Source: Streptomyces sp. NBC_01214 (GTDB lineage: Bacteria; Actinomycetota; Actinomycetes; Streptomycetales; Streptomycetaceae). From it: a stretch of 64,000 nt of DNA. Within the stretch, counting starts at the first letter, position 1. The number at the start of each line of letters is the position of its first letter. The translations under genes were made by a program, and so were the position numbers. The notes beneath the pieces are model-generated. The model did not search any database. It worked only from the letters and a program-made list of their open reading frames with translations, and was not told where the DNA came from. Where the stretch lies: positions 2,885,001-2,949,000 of the forward strand of contig NZ_JAPEOS010000001.1 in assembly GCF_026340975.1 (NCBI RefSeq), in the 5' to 3' direction. This document shows positions 9,361 to 20,684 of this stretch, piece by piece.

Positions 9361-9513
9361 CCGCGCGCCGCCGCGTTCAGCCCCTCCGGCGATCGAGGAG
9401 CGGGTCCGGGCAGCGCCCGGGAAACGGCGAAAGGGCGGGGTGGGGGAAAGCCCCGCAGGGACCGGCCCGCAGGCGACCGACCACCGTACGAACCGAGAAG
9501 GCAGACTGACAGC

Positions 9514-10587
9514 GTGAACTGGGACGACGAGACCAACGCAGACGAGAGCGAGCGACTCGTCGCGGCCTCGGCCGACGGCGAGGACACCGCCGTCGAAGCG
9601 GCGCTGCGCCCCAAGGACCTCGGCGAGTTCGTCGGCCAGGAGAAGGTCCGCCAGCAGCTGGACCTCGTCCTCAAGGCGGCCCTCCAGCGCGGAGCCACCG
9701 CCGACCACGTCCTGCTCTCCGGCGCGCCCGGCCTCGGCAAGACCACCCTGTCCATGATCATCGCGGCCGAGATGGGCGCGCCCATCCGCATCACCTCCGG
9801 CCCCGCCATCCAGCACGCGGGCGACCTGGCGGCGATCCTCTCCTCCCTCCAGGAGGGCGAGGTCCTCTTCCTCGACGAGATCCACCGCATGTCCCGGCCC
9901 GCCGAGGAAATGCTCTACATGGCCATGGAGGACTTCCGCGTCGACGTGATCGTCGGCAAGGGGCCCGGCGCCACCGCGATCCCGCTGGAGCTGCCGCCGT
10001 TCACCCTGGTCGGCGCCACCACCCGGGCCGGCCTGCTGCCCCCGCCGCTGCGGGACCGCTTCGGCTTCACCGGGCACATGGAGTTCTACGCCCCCGAGGA
10101 GCTGGAACGCGTCATCCACCGCTCCGCCCGCCTCCTCGACGTGGAGATCGACACCGCCGGCGCCGCCGAGATCGCCGGTCGCTCCCGCGGCACCCCGCGC
10201 ATCGCCAACCGGCTGCTGCGCCGCGTCCGCGACTACGCCCAGGTCCGGGCGGACGGCGTGATCAACCGCGAGGTGGCCGGTACCGCCCTCCAGGTGTACG
10301 AGGTGGACGGGCGCGGCCTCGACCGACTGGATCGCGCCGTTCTCGAAGCCCTGCTCAAGCTCTTCGGCGGCGGACCCGTGGGCCTGTCCACCCTCGCCGT
10401 GGCCGTCGGCGAGGAGCGGGAGACCGTGGAGGAGGTCGCGGAACCCTTCCTGGTCCGCGAGGGGCTGCTCGCGCGCACCCCCCGGGGCCGCGTGGCGACG
10501 CCCGCCGCATGGGCTCACCTGGGACTCGTCCCGCCGCAGCACGGCGGGAGTGGATCAAGCGGACAACAGGGCTTGTTCGGGGCCTGA
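9514..10587 (+). CDS. ruvB: Holliday junction branch migration helicase RuvB
   Basis: 357 residues, AAA+ motor that drives branch migration together with RuvA. Walker A is GAPGLGKT, Walker B is LFLDEIHRM, sensor 1 is in GATTRAG, and the C-terminal winged helix follows. The N-terminus [16 protein letters not shown] is a somewhat long acidic lead typical of actinobacterial RuvB. The start is GTG 9514. It completes the ruvCAB group; yajC-secDF follows from a separate promoter. Confidence 0.96.
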   Translation: MNWDDETNADESERLVAASADGEDTAVEAALRPKDLGEFVGQEKVRQQLDLVLKAALQRGATADHVLLSGAPGLGKTTLSMIIAAEMGAPIRITSGPAIQHAGDLAAILSSLQEGEVLFLDEIHRMSRPAEEMLYMAMEDFRVDVIVGKGPGATAIPLELPPFTLVGATTRAGLLPPPLRDRFGFTGHMEFYAPEELERVIHRSARLLDVEIDTAGAAEIAGRSRGTPRIANRLLRRVRDYAQVRADGVINREVAGTALQVYEVDGRGLDRLDRAVLEALLKLFGGGPVGLSTLAVAVGEERETVEEVAEPFLVREGLLARTPRGRVATPAAWAHLGLVPPQHGGSGSSGQQGLFGA

Positions 10588-10634
10588 CGGCGCGGAGGTT
10601 CGACCCCTCAGGAACTGCGGTGCCATGCTGGGCG

Positions 10635-10690
10635 TTGTTCCATCGGTGCGGACTCGCCTAGACTCCGCCGATGCCGACCCTTCGGGTCGG
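10635..10690 (+). promoter_or_regulatory. Predicted promoter of yajC-secDF with leader hairpin
   Basis: A TTGTTC -35-like hexamer (10635-10640), an 18-base spacer and TAGACT (10659-10664), a common Streptomyces -10. Just downstream, CCGACCC/GGGTCGG (10674-10690) forms a stem with a TTC loop near the expected 5' end of the mRNA. Confidence 0.5.
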
Positions 10691-10752
10691 TGTGCCCACC
10701 CCCGTAGAAAAGGCCGCCGTCCGCGTGCGGTCGTGCGAAGGATCTCCGTCCC

Positions 10753-11229
10753 GTGAATCTCGTGACACTCCTCCCGTTCATCGTGCTCATCGGGGCGATG
10801 TTCCTGATGACCCGCTCCGCGAAGAAGAAGCAGCAGGCAGCCGCGCAGATGCGCGACCACATGACGCCCGGCACCGGCGTCCGCACCATCGGCGGCATGT
10901 ACGCCACGGTGAAGGAGATCGGTGACGACACGGTCACTCTCGAGCTGGCCCCCGGCGTCCACGCGATCTTCGCGAAGAACGCCATCGGCGCCGTCCTGGA
11001 GGACGCGGAGTACAACCGCATCGTCCACGGCATCGACGACGACGAGGCGACCGACACGTCGGTCGTTCCGGACGACGCCTCCTCGCTGACCGAGGCCCCG
11101 AAGACGGACCTCACCAAGGGCGAGGACGAGGCTCCGGGGCTCGACCTGGGCAAGAAGGACGAGGACGCGCCCAAGGGCGACGACGAGCCCAAGGACGGCA
11201 AGTCCGACGGCGAGGCCGGCGCGAAGTAA
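10753..11229 (+). CDS. yajC: Preprotein translocase accessory subunit YajC
   Basis: 158 residues. It is a single-pass membrane partner of SecDF in the Sec translocase. One hydrophobic helix is at 2-20 (NLVTLLPFIVLIGAMFLM), followed by the family core RSAKKKQQAA and GTGVRTIGGMYATVKEI. The C-terminal 55 residues are a long acidic, Lys/Asp-rich tail not present in short YajC proteins. The start is GTG 10753. It precedes secD by 153 bases with a hairpin between them. Confidence 0.93.
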   Translation: MNLVTLLPFIVLIGAMFLMTRSAKKKQQAAAQMRDHMTPGTGVRTIGGMYATVKEIGDDTVTLELAPGVHAIFAKNAIGAVLEDAEYNRIVHGIDDDEATDTSVVPDDASSLTEAPKTDLTKGEDEAPGLDLGKKDEDAPKGDDEPKDGKSDGEAGAK

Positions 11230-11238
11230 CGCGCGGCG

Positions 11239-11280
11239 GGGGACCGTGGAGGCGCCCGACCGGCGACCGGCACGGTCCCC
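11239..11280 (+). terminator. Hairpin between yajC and secD
   Basis: GGGGACCGTG (11239-11248) pairs perfectly with CACGGTCCCC (11271-11280) around a GC-rich loop. It is either an intercistronic terminator or an RNA-stability element lowering secDF relative to yajC. There is no T tract. Confidence 0.5.
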
Positions 11281-11382
11281 GTCTGTGACACTTCTGCGGG
11301 GGGCAGGGGTCCCCACCACACATTTCGTGGCCGTCCCCGCGCTGACCCGGCGCGGGACGGTTGGACAGGGAGAAACGACAAG

Positions 11383-13173
11383 GTGGCAGCACCGAAGAAG
11401 GGCCGGCGGCCCACGGGGGCTCAGGGGAGGCCGGGGCGCGCCCTGGCGATCATCCTGATCGCGATGGTGGCGCTCACCGCGGGGATGTTCCTCTCCAAGC
11501 AGACGACTCCCAGGCTGGGCATCGACCTCGCCGGCGGCACGAGCATCACGCTCAAGGCCAAGAGCGAGCCCGGCAAAGAGAGCGCCATCAACGAGACCAA
11601 CATGAACACGGCGGTCGGCATCATCGACCGCCGCGTCAACGGTCTCGGCGTGTCCGAGGCCGAGGTCCAGACCCAGGGTCGCGACCACATCATCGTGAAC
11701 ATCCCCAAGGGGACGAACGAGCAGCAGGCGCGCGAGCAGGTCGGTACCACCGCCCAGCTGTACTTCCGCCCGGTTCTCGCCTTCGCGGACGGCTCCCCGG
11801 CTGCTCCCGAGGGCACTCCGAGCCCGAACCCCTCCGCGAGCGGCTCCGGGGCCCCCAAGGCCGGAGACGGCAAGACCAGCCCCTCCGCCAGCCCGTCGTC
11901 CAGCGCCACTTCCCAGGGCCGCGCGCTCAGCGAGGCCCTCAAGGCCCCGGCCGCGCCCACTCCCTCGCCCTCGGCGAGCGAGTCGAAGAAGGCAGACGAC
12001 ACCAAGGCTCCGTCGCCCTCCGCCTCCGCCTCCACGCCGCCCACCGGCGACGAGGCCGCCGCAGCGGCCCTCCAGGCCAAGTTCGCGGCGCTGGACTGCA
12101 ACGACGAGGCGCAGCGCGCCGCCGCCGGTGCGGGCGCCAAGCCCGAGGAGCCGATGGTCGCCTGCGGCCAGCGCGGTACCGCCTGGGGCAAGTGGATCCT
12201 CGGCCCGGCCCAGGTCAACGGCCAGGACGTGAAGGAAGCCAAGGGGCAGATCGACCCCCAGCGCGGCCAGTGGATCGTCACCATGCAGTTCACCGACAAG
12301 GGCGCCGACAAGTTCGCCAAGATCACCGGTGAGCTGGCCACCAAGCAGATGCCGCAGAACCAGTTCGCGATCGTGCTCGACGGGCGGGTCATCTCCGACC
12401 CGTCCGTGAGCCAGGCGCTGACCGGTGGCAACGCCGAGATCTCGGGCGGCTTCACCCAGCAGTCCGCGCAGGACCTGGGCAACATGCTTTCGTACGGCGC
12501 CCTGCCGCTCTCCTTCAGCGAGGACAGCGTCACCACCGTCACCGCCGCGCTCGGCGGCGAGCAGCTGAAGGCCGGCCTGATCGCCGGCGCCATCGGCCTG
12601 CTCCTCGTGGTGATCTACCTGCTGGTGTACTACCGGGGCCTGGCGTTCATCGCCATCGTCAGCCTCCTGGTCTCCGCGATCCTGACCTACACGATCATGT
12701 CGCTGCTCGGGAAGGGCATCGGCTTCGCGCTGAACCTGCCGGCCGTCTGCGGTGCGATCGTGGCGATCGGCATCACGGCGGACTCGTTCATCGTGTACTT
12801 CGAGCGCATCCGGGACGAGATCCGCGAGGGCCGCACCCTGCGTCCGGCCGTCGAGCGCGCCTGGCCGCGTGCCCGTCGCACGATCCTGGTCTCCGACTTC
12901 GTGTCGTTCCTGGCCGCCGCGGTGCTGTTCATCGTCACGGTGGGCAAGGTCCAGGGCTTCGCGTTCACACTGGGTCTTACGACCCTGCTCGACGTGGTCG
13001 TGGTGTTCCTCTTCACCAAGCCCGTCATGACACTGGTGGCGCGCACGAAGTTCTTCGCCAGCGGTCACCCGTGGTCCGGGCTGGACCCGAAGCGGCTGGG
13101 CGCCAAGCCTCCGCTGCGCCGGTCCCGCCGTACCGGTTCCGCCCCCGCCCCCGTCGACGCAAAGGAGGCGTGA
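11383..13173 (+). CDS. secD: Protein translocase subunit SecD
   Basis: 596 residues. With SecF it uses proton flow to pull secreted proteins across the membrane. TM1 lies at about 18-36, then the periplasmic-type P1 domain (LGIDLAGGTSITL, later VLDGRVISDPSV and GGFTQQSAQDL) and five C-terminal helices with the secDF motif VCGAIVAIGITADSFIVYFERI. A long Ser/Pro/Ala-rich insertion occupies about residues 137-226 inside P1. The start is GTG 11383. secF begins 3 bases after its stop. Confidence 0.96.
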   Translation: MAAPKKGRRPTGAQGRPGRALAIILIAMVALTAGMFLSKQTTPRLGIDLAGGTSITLKAKSEPGKESAINETNMNTAVGIIDRRVNGLGVSEAEVQTQGRDHIIVNIPKGTNEQQAREQVGTTAQLYFRPVLAFADGSPAAPEGTPSPNPSASGSGAPKAGDGKTSPSASPSSSATSQGRALSEALKAPAAPTPSPSASESKKADDTKAPSPSASASTPPTGDEAAAAALQAKFAALDCNDEAQRAAAGAGAKPEEPMVACGQRGTAWGKWILGPAQVNGQDVKEAKGQIDPQRGQWIVTMQFTDKGADKFAKITGELATKQMPQNQFAIVLDGRVISDPSVSQALTGGNAEISGGFTQQSAQDLGNMLSYGALPLSFSEDSVTTVTAALGGEQLKAGLIAGAIGLLLVVIYLLVYYRGLAFIAIVSLLVSAILTYTIMSLLGKGIGFALNLPAVCGAIVAIGITADSFIVYFERIRDEIREGRTLRPAVERAWPRARRTILVSDFVSFLAAAVLFIVTVGKVQGFAFTLGLTTLLDVVVVFLFTKPVMTLVARTKFFASGHPWSGLDPKRLGAKPPLRRSRRTGSAPAPVDAKEA

Positions 13174-13176
13174 GAG

Positions 13177-14232
13177 ATGTCGAAGCTGGGAGATCTCGGC
13201 GCCAAGCTGTACCGCGGTGAGGTCGGCTACGACTTCGTCGGCAAGCGCTTTCTCTGGTACGGCGTTTCCATCCTGATCACCATCACGGCGATCGTCGCCC
13301 TGGCCGTCCAGGGCCTCAACATGGGCATCGAGTTCAAGGGTGGTGCCGTCTTCACCACCTCGAAGTCCTCCACTTCCGTGGCCAAGGCGACGGAGGTGGC
13401 GGAGAAGGCTTCGGGCCACGACGCGATCGTCCAGCAGCTCGGCACCGGCGGCCTGCGGATCCAGATCTCCGGTCTGGACACCGCCGCCGCGACCGACGTC
13501 AAGAAGACCCTCGCCGCCGACCTCAAGGTCAGCGAGGCCGACATCAACGCCGACCTGGTCGGTCCCAGCTGGGGCGAGCAGATCGCGAACAAGGCCTGGA
13601 CCGGTCTCGGCGTCTTCATGGTCCTCGTGGTGATCTACCTGGCCATCGCCTTCGAGTGGCGGATGGCGGTCGCGGCGCTGATCGCGCTGATCCACGACCT
13701 CACCATCACCGTCGGCGTGTACGCGCTCGTCGGCTTCGAGGTCACGCCGGGCACGGTCATCGGTCTGCTGACGATCCTCGGTTACTCCCTCTACGACACC
13801 GTCGTCGTCTTCGACGGTCTCAAGGAGGGCTCGAAGGACATCACCAAGCAGACCCGCTGGACGTACAGCGAGATCGCCAACCGCAGCATCAACGGCACCC
13901 TGGTCCGCTCGATCAACACCACGGTCGTCGCGCTCCTCCCGGTCGCCGCGCTGCTCTTCATCGGCGGTGGCTTCCTGGGCGCCGGCATGCTGAACGACAT
14001 CTCGCTGTCGCTGTTCGTCGGCCTCGCGGCCGGTGCGTACTCCTCGATCTTCATCGCGACCCCGCTGGTCGTGGACCTCAAGGAGCGCGAGCCGGCGATG
14101 AAGGCCCTCAAGAAGCGGGTGCTCGCCAAGCGGGCGGCCGCGGCGGCCAAGGGCGAGTCCCAGGACGAGGGCTACGAGTCCGAGGACGAGCCGCAGGTCG
14201 TGGCGCAGGGCCGGCCGGGGCGGCGGCGTTGA
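13177..14232 (+). CDS. secF: Protein translocase subunit SecF
   Basis: 351 residues and six predicted membrane helices. It has GIEFKGGAVFTTS in the first extracytoplasmic domain and the signature ILGYSLYDTVVVFD in the helical core. It is the partner of SecD and begins 3 bases downstream of it (TGAGAGATG). The C-terminal tail from about 310 is a charged cytoplasmic extension. The TGA stop overlaps the TTG start proposed for apt. Confidence 0.96.
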   Translation: MSKLGDLGAKLYRGEVGYDFVGKRFLWYGVSILITITAIVALAVQGLNMGIEFKGGAVFTTSKSSTSVAKATEVAEKASGHDAIVQQLGTGGLRIQISGLDTAAATDVKKTLAADLKVSEADINADLVGPSWGEQIANKAWTGLGVFMVLVVIYLAIAFEWRMAVAALIALIHDLTITVGVYALVGFEVTPGTVIGLLTILGYSLYDTVVVFDGLKEGSKDITKQTRWTYSEIANRSINGTLVRSINTTVVALLPVAALLFIGGGFLGAGMLNDISLSLFVGLAAGAYSSIFIATPLVVDLKEREPAMKALKKRVLAKRAAAAAKGESQDEGYESEDEPQVVAQGRPGRRR

Positions 14233-14783
14233 CCGCGCCGCTGTCCGAGGACGCCCGGGAGCTGCTCCTCAACCGGATCAAGGACGTGGCGGACTACCCG
14301 AAGCCGGGCGTGATGTTCAAGGACATCACCCCGCTGCTGGCGGACCCCGAGGCGTTCGCGGCCCTGACGGACGCGCTGGTGGAGCTGGCCGGGCGGTACG
14401 GCGCGACGAAGATCGTCGGCTTGGAGGCGCGCGGGTTCATCCTCGCGGCCCCGGTCGCCGTGCAGGCCGGCATCGGCTTCGTGCCGGTGCGCAAGGCCGG
14501 AAAGCTGCCGGGCGCGACGCTCGCGCAGTCGTACGAGCTGGAGTACGGCACTGCGGAGATCGAGGTCCACGCCGAGGACCTGTCGGCCGGTGACCGGGTC
14601 ATGGTCATCGACGACGTGCTGGCCACCGGCGGTACCGCGGAGGCCTCGCTCTCGCTGATCCGGCGGGCCGGTGCGGAGGTCGCGGGCGTGGCGGTCCTGA
14701 TGGAACTCTCGTTCCTTCCGGGACGGGCCAAGCTGGCGCCCGCCCTGGGCGGGGCTCCGCTGGACGCGTTGATCGTGGTCTGA
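14229..14783 (+). CDS. apt: Adenine phosphoribosyltransferase
   Basis: 184 residues. It salvages adenine with PRPP to AMP. The PRPP loop VMVIDDVLATGGTAEA and the N-terminal hood FKDITPLLADP and GLEARGFI are intact. No ATG or GTG lies at a suitable place; TTG 14229 overlaps the secF stop (TTGA) and gives a protein of family length, so I take it as the start. The coupling would make translation depend on secF. A position next to relA is common in actinobacteria. Confidence 0.9.
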   Translation: MTAPLSEDARELLLNRIKDVADYPKPGVMFKDITPLLADPEAFAALTDALVELAGRYGATKIVGLEARGFILAAPVAVQAGIGFVPVRKAGKLPGATLAQSYELEYGTAEIEVHAEDLSAGDRVMVIDDVLATGGTAEASLSLIRRAGAEVAGVAVLMELSFLPGRAKLAPALGGAPLDALIVV

Positions 14784-14798
14784 CCCAGGTCTGACCCT
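14777..14798 (+). repeat. Tandem 11-bp duplication over the apt stop codon
   Basis: GGTCTGACCCA occurs at 14777-14787 and again, with one change, at 14788-14798. The first copy contains the apt TGA; the second puts a TGA 11 bases later in another frame. Confidence 0.7.
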
Positions 14799-14807
14799 GT
14801 TGTGCCG

Positions 14808-14847
14808 AAGCGGCGGGTATCCGGGACGTCCCGGGTGCCCGCCGCTT
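14808..14847 (+). terminator. Terminator-like hairpin after apt
   Basis: AAGCGGCGGG (14808-14817) pairs with CCCGCCGCTT (14838-14847), and an inner palindrome CCGGGACGTCCCGG lies at 14821-14834. It starts 24 bases after the apt stop. Confidence 0.75.
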
Positions 14848-14875
14848 TCGTGTGCCGCGCCGGGGCGGGATGGGT

Positions 14876-14895
14876 CAGCCCCGCCGGCGTTTGAG
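14876..14895 (-). repeat. Interspersed intergenic repeat, copy 1
   Basis: On the minus strand this 20-base site reads CTCAAACGCCGGCGGGGCTG. A 19/20 match lies at 24191-24210 on the plus strand. The word is familiar from Streptomyces intergenic regions. It contains the palindrome CGCCGGCG. Confidence 0.6.
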
Positions 14896-15034
14896 CCCCG
14901 GGAGCGGACCGGCACGGGGAGGACCTCGCGGAACGAGGGGGCCGAACCCTCGCTACCATGGGTTGTCCGGACCGGACACGGGCACCGGATCCACCCCTGG
15001 ACTCCGTCCGGGGGGACCCCCGTGAGGAGCGCTC

Positions 15035-17461
<2,427 letters not shown>

Positions 17462-17464
<3 letters not shown>

Positions 17465-17489
17465 GCACGCCACTGTAGGCACGCCACAC
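17462..17489 (+). repeat. Tandem 14-bp duplication at the relA stop codon
   Basis: TAGGCACGCCACTG (17462-17475) is followed by TAGGCACGCCACAC (17476-17489); the first 12 bases are identical. The unit begins exactly with the relA TAG, so a second TAG appears 14 bases later in another frame. Confidence 0.8.
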
Positions 17490-17539
17490 GAAAGGCGGCC
17501 CCGGTACGCATTCCGCGTACCGGGGCCGCCCTTTTCGTG
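17487..17539. terminator. Bidirectional terminator between relA and the DUF349 gene
   Basis: A stem of about 22 pairs: CACGAAA-GGCGGCCCC and on to 17509 pairs with 17515-17539, with a 2-base bulge and a loop of ATTCC type. The A and T runs on either side serve both of the convergent genes. Confidence 0.85.
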
Positions 17540-17589
17540 AAGACCACCCGAGGCGCCGGTTCCGGCGCCGAGGGCGGCCGTCAGCGCCA

Positions 17590-18819
17590 TCAGCCGCCGA
17601 ACTCCTCCAGGCCCTTCAGCGCCTGGTCCAGCAGGGCCTGGCGGCCCTCCAGCTCGCGCGACAGCTTGTCGGCCTTGGCGTTGTTGCCCGCCGCGCGCGC
17701 CGCGTCGATCTGCTCACGCAGCTTGTCCACCGCCGCCTGGAGCTGACCCGTCAGACCGGCCGCACGGGCCCGCGCCTCCGGGTTCGTACGACGCCACTCG
17801 CCCTCCTCGGCCTCCTGGATCGCCCGCTCGACCGAGTGCATGCGGCCCTCGACCTTCGGCCGGGCGTCCCGCGGCACGTGGCCGATGCCCTCCCAGCGCT
17901 CGTTGAGGGAGCGGAACGCGGCACGGGCCGCCTTCAGGTCCGTGATCGGTACGAGCTTCTCGGCCTCGTCGGCCAGCTCCTCCTTGAGCTTCAGGTTCTC
18001 GATCTGCTCGGCGTCACGCTCCGCGAAGACCTCGCTGCGGGCCGCGAAGAACACGTCCTGCGCACCGCGGAACCGGTTCCACAGGTCGTCCTCGGACTCG
18101 CGCTGCGCCCGGCCCGCCGCCTTCCAGTCGGCCATCAGCTCGCGGTAGCGGGCCGCCGTCGGACCCCAGTCGGTCGACTTCGACAGCGACTCGGCCTCCG
18201 CGACCAGCTTCTCCTTGACCTTGCGGGCATCCTCGCGCTGCGCGTCCAGCGAGGCGAAGTGCGCCTTGCGGCGCTTGGAGAAGGCGGAACGCGCGTGCGA
18301 GAACCGGTGCCACAGCTCGTCGTCCGACTTGCGGTCCAGACGCGGCAGGCCCTTCCAGATGTCCACCAGGGCGCGCAGCCGCTCGCCGGCACTGCGCCAC
18401 TGGTCGCTCTGGGCCAGCTGCTCGGCCTCGACGACCAGCGCGTCCTTGGCCGCACGGGCCTCGTCCGTCTGCTTGGCCTTCGCTACCTTGCGCTCCTCGC
18501 GCCGGGACTCCACGGTCGTGACCAGCTTGTCCAGCCGCACGCGCAGGGCGTCCAGGTCACCCACGGCGTGGTGCTCGTCCACCTGCGTACGCAGGTGGTC
18601 GATCGCCGTCTGGGCGTCCTTGGCGGACAGATCAGTGGTCCGCACCCGCTTTTCGAGGAGGCCGATCTCGACCACCAGGCCCTCGTACTTGCGCTCGAAA
18701 TAGGCCAGGGCCTCCTCAGGGGTGCCGGCCTGCCACGATCCGACGACCTGCTCGCCATCGGAAGTACGCACGTACACGGTGCCCGTCTCGTCGACTCGGC
18801 CCCACGGGTCGCTGCTCAC
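17590..18819 (-). CDS. DUF349 domain-containing protein
   Basis: 409 residues, almost entirely alpha-helical and highly charged. Repeated DUF349 units show the W-x-R and DELWHRF/DDLWNRF patterns at about 135-330, then a C-terminal coiled coil (LREQIDAARAAGNNAKADKLSREL). GTG 18819 has a strong GGAGGAGG. The family lacks a settled biochemical role in bacteria; it has no enzymatic motif. It converges with relA. Confidence 0.85.
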   Translation of the reverse strand: MSSDPWGRVDETGTVYVRTSDGEQVVGSWQAGTPEEALAYFERKYEGLVVEIGLLEKRVRTTDLSAKDAQTAIDHLRTQVDEHHAVGDLDALRVRLDKLVTTVESRREERKVAKAKQTDEARAAKDALVVEAEQLAQSDQWRSAGERLRALVDIWKGLPRLDRKSDDELWHRFSHARSAFSKRRKAHFASLDAQREDARKVKEKLVAEAESLSKSTDWGPTAARYRELMADWKAAGRAQRESEDDLWNRFRGAQDVFFAARSEVFAERDAEQIENLKLKEELADEAEKLVPITDLKAARAAFRSLNERWEGIGHVPRDARPKVEGRMHSVERAIQEAEEGEWRRTNPEARARAAGLTGQLQAAVDKLREQIDAARAAGNNAKADKLSRELEGRQALLDQALKGLEEFGG

Positions 18820-19009
18820 AGCGCCTCCTCCACCTGATGCCTTGCGAGGGGTTCACCCCCTGGGCATCGTCCACAGTTTCCTGGGGCGGGCAGCGCCCGC
18901 CCTGCACAACGCCAACATAGGCGACCGCCGGGCCGGCTGTCCGCATCACGCACGACGGAATATCGGCGTACGGGCGGCGGGCCGCCGGGCCCGGGGTCGG
19001 CGCATCAGG

Positions 19010-19801
19010 TCAGTTCTGCGTGACCGTGCCCTTCTCGATCTTCACCTCGGTCTTGGGCGCGCCGTCCTGGCCGCCGTCGACCGTACCGGCCTTCGCGATC
19101 TCCTCCAGGACCTTCAGGCCGGCCGCGTCGATCTTGCCGAACGGCGTGTACGACGGCGCCAGCGGGCTGTCCTTGTAGACCAGGAAGAACTGGCTGCCGC
19201 CCGAGCCGGGCTGACCCGTGTTGGCCATCGCCACCGTGCCGGCCGGGTAGACGACCTGGCCCTGGTCGTTGGCCTTGCCCAGCGAGTCCAGGTTCTCGTC
19301 CGGGATGTTGTAGCCCGGGCCGCCGCGGCCGGTGCCCTCGGGGTCGCCGCACTGGAGCACGAAGATCCCGCCGGCCGTCAGCCGGTGGCACTTGGTGTTG
19401 TCGAAGTAGCCCTTGTCGGCGAGCGACTTGAAGGAGTTCACGGTCTGCGGGGTCTTGGCCGCGTCCATCGTGAAGTTGATGTCACCCGCGCTGGTCTTCA
19501 GCGCGAAGGTGTACTTCGCCTTCTGGTCGATCGCCATCTCCGGCGAGGGGGACTGCTTGGGCGCGGGCTCGCTCGCCGATGCCGAGGGGTTCGCGGACGG
19601 GTCCGCGGCCTGGTCCTTCTTGTCCTTGTCGAAGACACCGCCCACGATCAGGCCGACCAGCGTCGCGATCACCACGGCCACGGCCGCGCCGATCACCGCC
19701 GCACGCTGGCGACCCTTCTTCCGGGCCTCGGCGCGGCGCTTCTGCTGGCGCTCGTACTTCTCCCTGGCGAGCTGTCGCCGCCGCTGATCGCTCGTGACCA
19801 C
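19010..19801 (-). CDS. Membrane-anchored cyclophilin-type peptidyl-prolyl isomerase
   Basis: 263 residues. A basic cytoplasmic N-terminus (RRRQLAREKYERQQKRR) leads to one membrane helix at about 34-56, then a Ser/Pro/Lys linker (60-90) and a cyclophilin domain from about 95. Active-site positions are recognisable: CHRL (catalytic Arg), GTGRGGPGYNI and SQFFLVY. It should catalyse proline isomerisation outside the membrane on exported proteins. GTG 19801 follows AAGGAGA. It is divergent from the MBL-fold gene. Confidence 0.92.
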   Translation of the reverse strand: MVTSDQRRRQLAREKYERQQKRRAEARKKGRQRAAVIGAAVAVVIATLVGLIVGGVFDKDKKDQAADPSANPSASASEPAPKQSPSPEMAIDQKAKYTFALKTSAGDINFTMDAAKTPQTVNSFKSLADKGYFDNTKCHRLTAGGIFVLQCGDPEGTGRGGPGYNIPDENLDSLGKANDQGQVVYPAGTVAMANTGQPGSGGSQFFLVYKDSPLAPSYTPFGKIDAAGLKVLEEIAKAGTVDGGQDGAPKTEVKIEKGTVTQN

Positions 19802-19893
19802 CGGGTCGTCTCCTTGTACGTGTCTGATACTGCTGTCCGGGCTGGGCTAGGCCGTACCGTATATGGGTTCGCTGTGTAATGAGCGGCGCCGGT

Positions 19894-19899
19894 AGGCTC
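19894..19899 (+). promoter_or_regulatory. Predicted -10 (TAGGCT) for the MBL-fold gene and hisS
   Basis: TAGGCT at 19894-19899 lies 64 bases before the GTG at 19964 in the divergent gap. The hexamer recurs before other starts in this window. The -35 is not clear. Confidence 0.35.
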
Positions 19900-19963
19900 T
19901 GAGCAGCAGGATTCCTGTCTGCAACCTCCCGAACCTCCCGCCGGACGACGATTGAGGACGAAC

Positions 19964-20674
19964 GTGCTGATTGCCGGGTTCCCCGCAGGCGCTTGGGGCA
20001 CCAACTGCTACGTGGTCGCCCCCGCCGCCGGTGAGGAGTGCGTCATCATCGACCCGGGCCACCAAGCCGCCCAGGGTGTCGAGGAGACGCTGAAGAAGCA
20101 TCGGCTCAAGCCCGTCGCGGTCGTGCTGACCCATGGCCACATCGATCATGTGGCCTCGGTGGTCCCGGTGTGCGGAGCACACGACGTACCGGCCTGGATC
20201 CACCCCGAAGACCGCTACATGATGAGCGACCCGGAGAAGGCCCTCGGCCGCTCCATCGGGATGCCGCTCATGGGCGAGCTGACCGTGGGGGAGCCGGACG
20301 ACGTCCGCGAACTGGCCGACGGAGCCGCCCTGAAATTGGCCGGAATGGACTTCTCCGTGGCGCACGCGCCGGGCCATACCAGGGGGTCGGTGACCTTCCG
20401 GATGCCCGAGCTGGCCGACGTCCCGCCGGTCTTCTTCTCGGGCGACCTGCTCTTCGCCGGCTCCATCGGACGCACCGACCTGCCCGGCGGCTCCCACGCC
20501 GACATGCTCGAATCGCTGGGCCGCGTGTGCCTGCCGCTCGACGACTCGACCGTGGTGCTGTCCGGCCACGGTCCCCAGACCACCATCGGCCGCGAGCGCG
20601 CGACCAACCCGTACCTTCGGGAAGTCGCCGCCGGGCTCGGAGACGGCACCGCCGCTCCACGACGAGGAATGTGA
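19964..20674 (+). CDS. MBL-fold metallo-hydrolase (glyoxalase II-like)
   Basis: 236 residues. The metal-binding motif THGHIDH is intact, with further ligands in [14 protein letters not shown] and LSGHGPQT, so a di-zinc hydrolase is expected; the substrate is unknown, with hydroxyacylglutathione-like thioesters the family precedent. GTG 19964 follows GAGGA by 5 bases and is preferred over TTG 19952, which would add four residues. hisS starts 10 bases after it, so the two are co-transcribed. Confidence 0.88.
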   Translation: MLIAGFPAGAWGTNCYVVAPAAGEECVIIDPGHQAAQGVEETLKKHRLKPVAVVLTHGHIDHVASVVPVCGAHDVPAWIHPEDRYMMSDPEKALGRSIGMPLMGELTVGEPDDVRELADGAALKLAGMDFSVAHAPGHTRGSVTFRMPELADVPPVFFSGDLLFAGSIGRTDLPGGSHADMLESLGRVCLPLDDSTVVLSGHGPQTTIGRERATNPYLREVAAGLGDGTAAPRRGM

Positions 20675-20684
20675 CGAAAGCTTC

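Noticed and set aside
10555..13695. Long minus-strand open frame opposite yajC-secD-secF
   Set aside because: Antisense shadow of conserved sec genes with low-complexity translation.
17581..17595. Stop-codon duplication at the DUF349 gene
   Set aside because: The two 9-base units match poorly and the spacing is in frame; not comparable to the clear cases.
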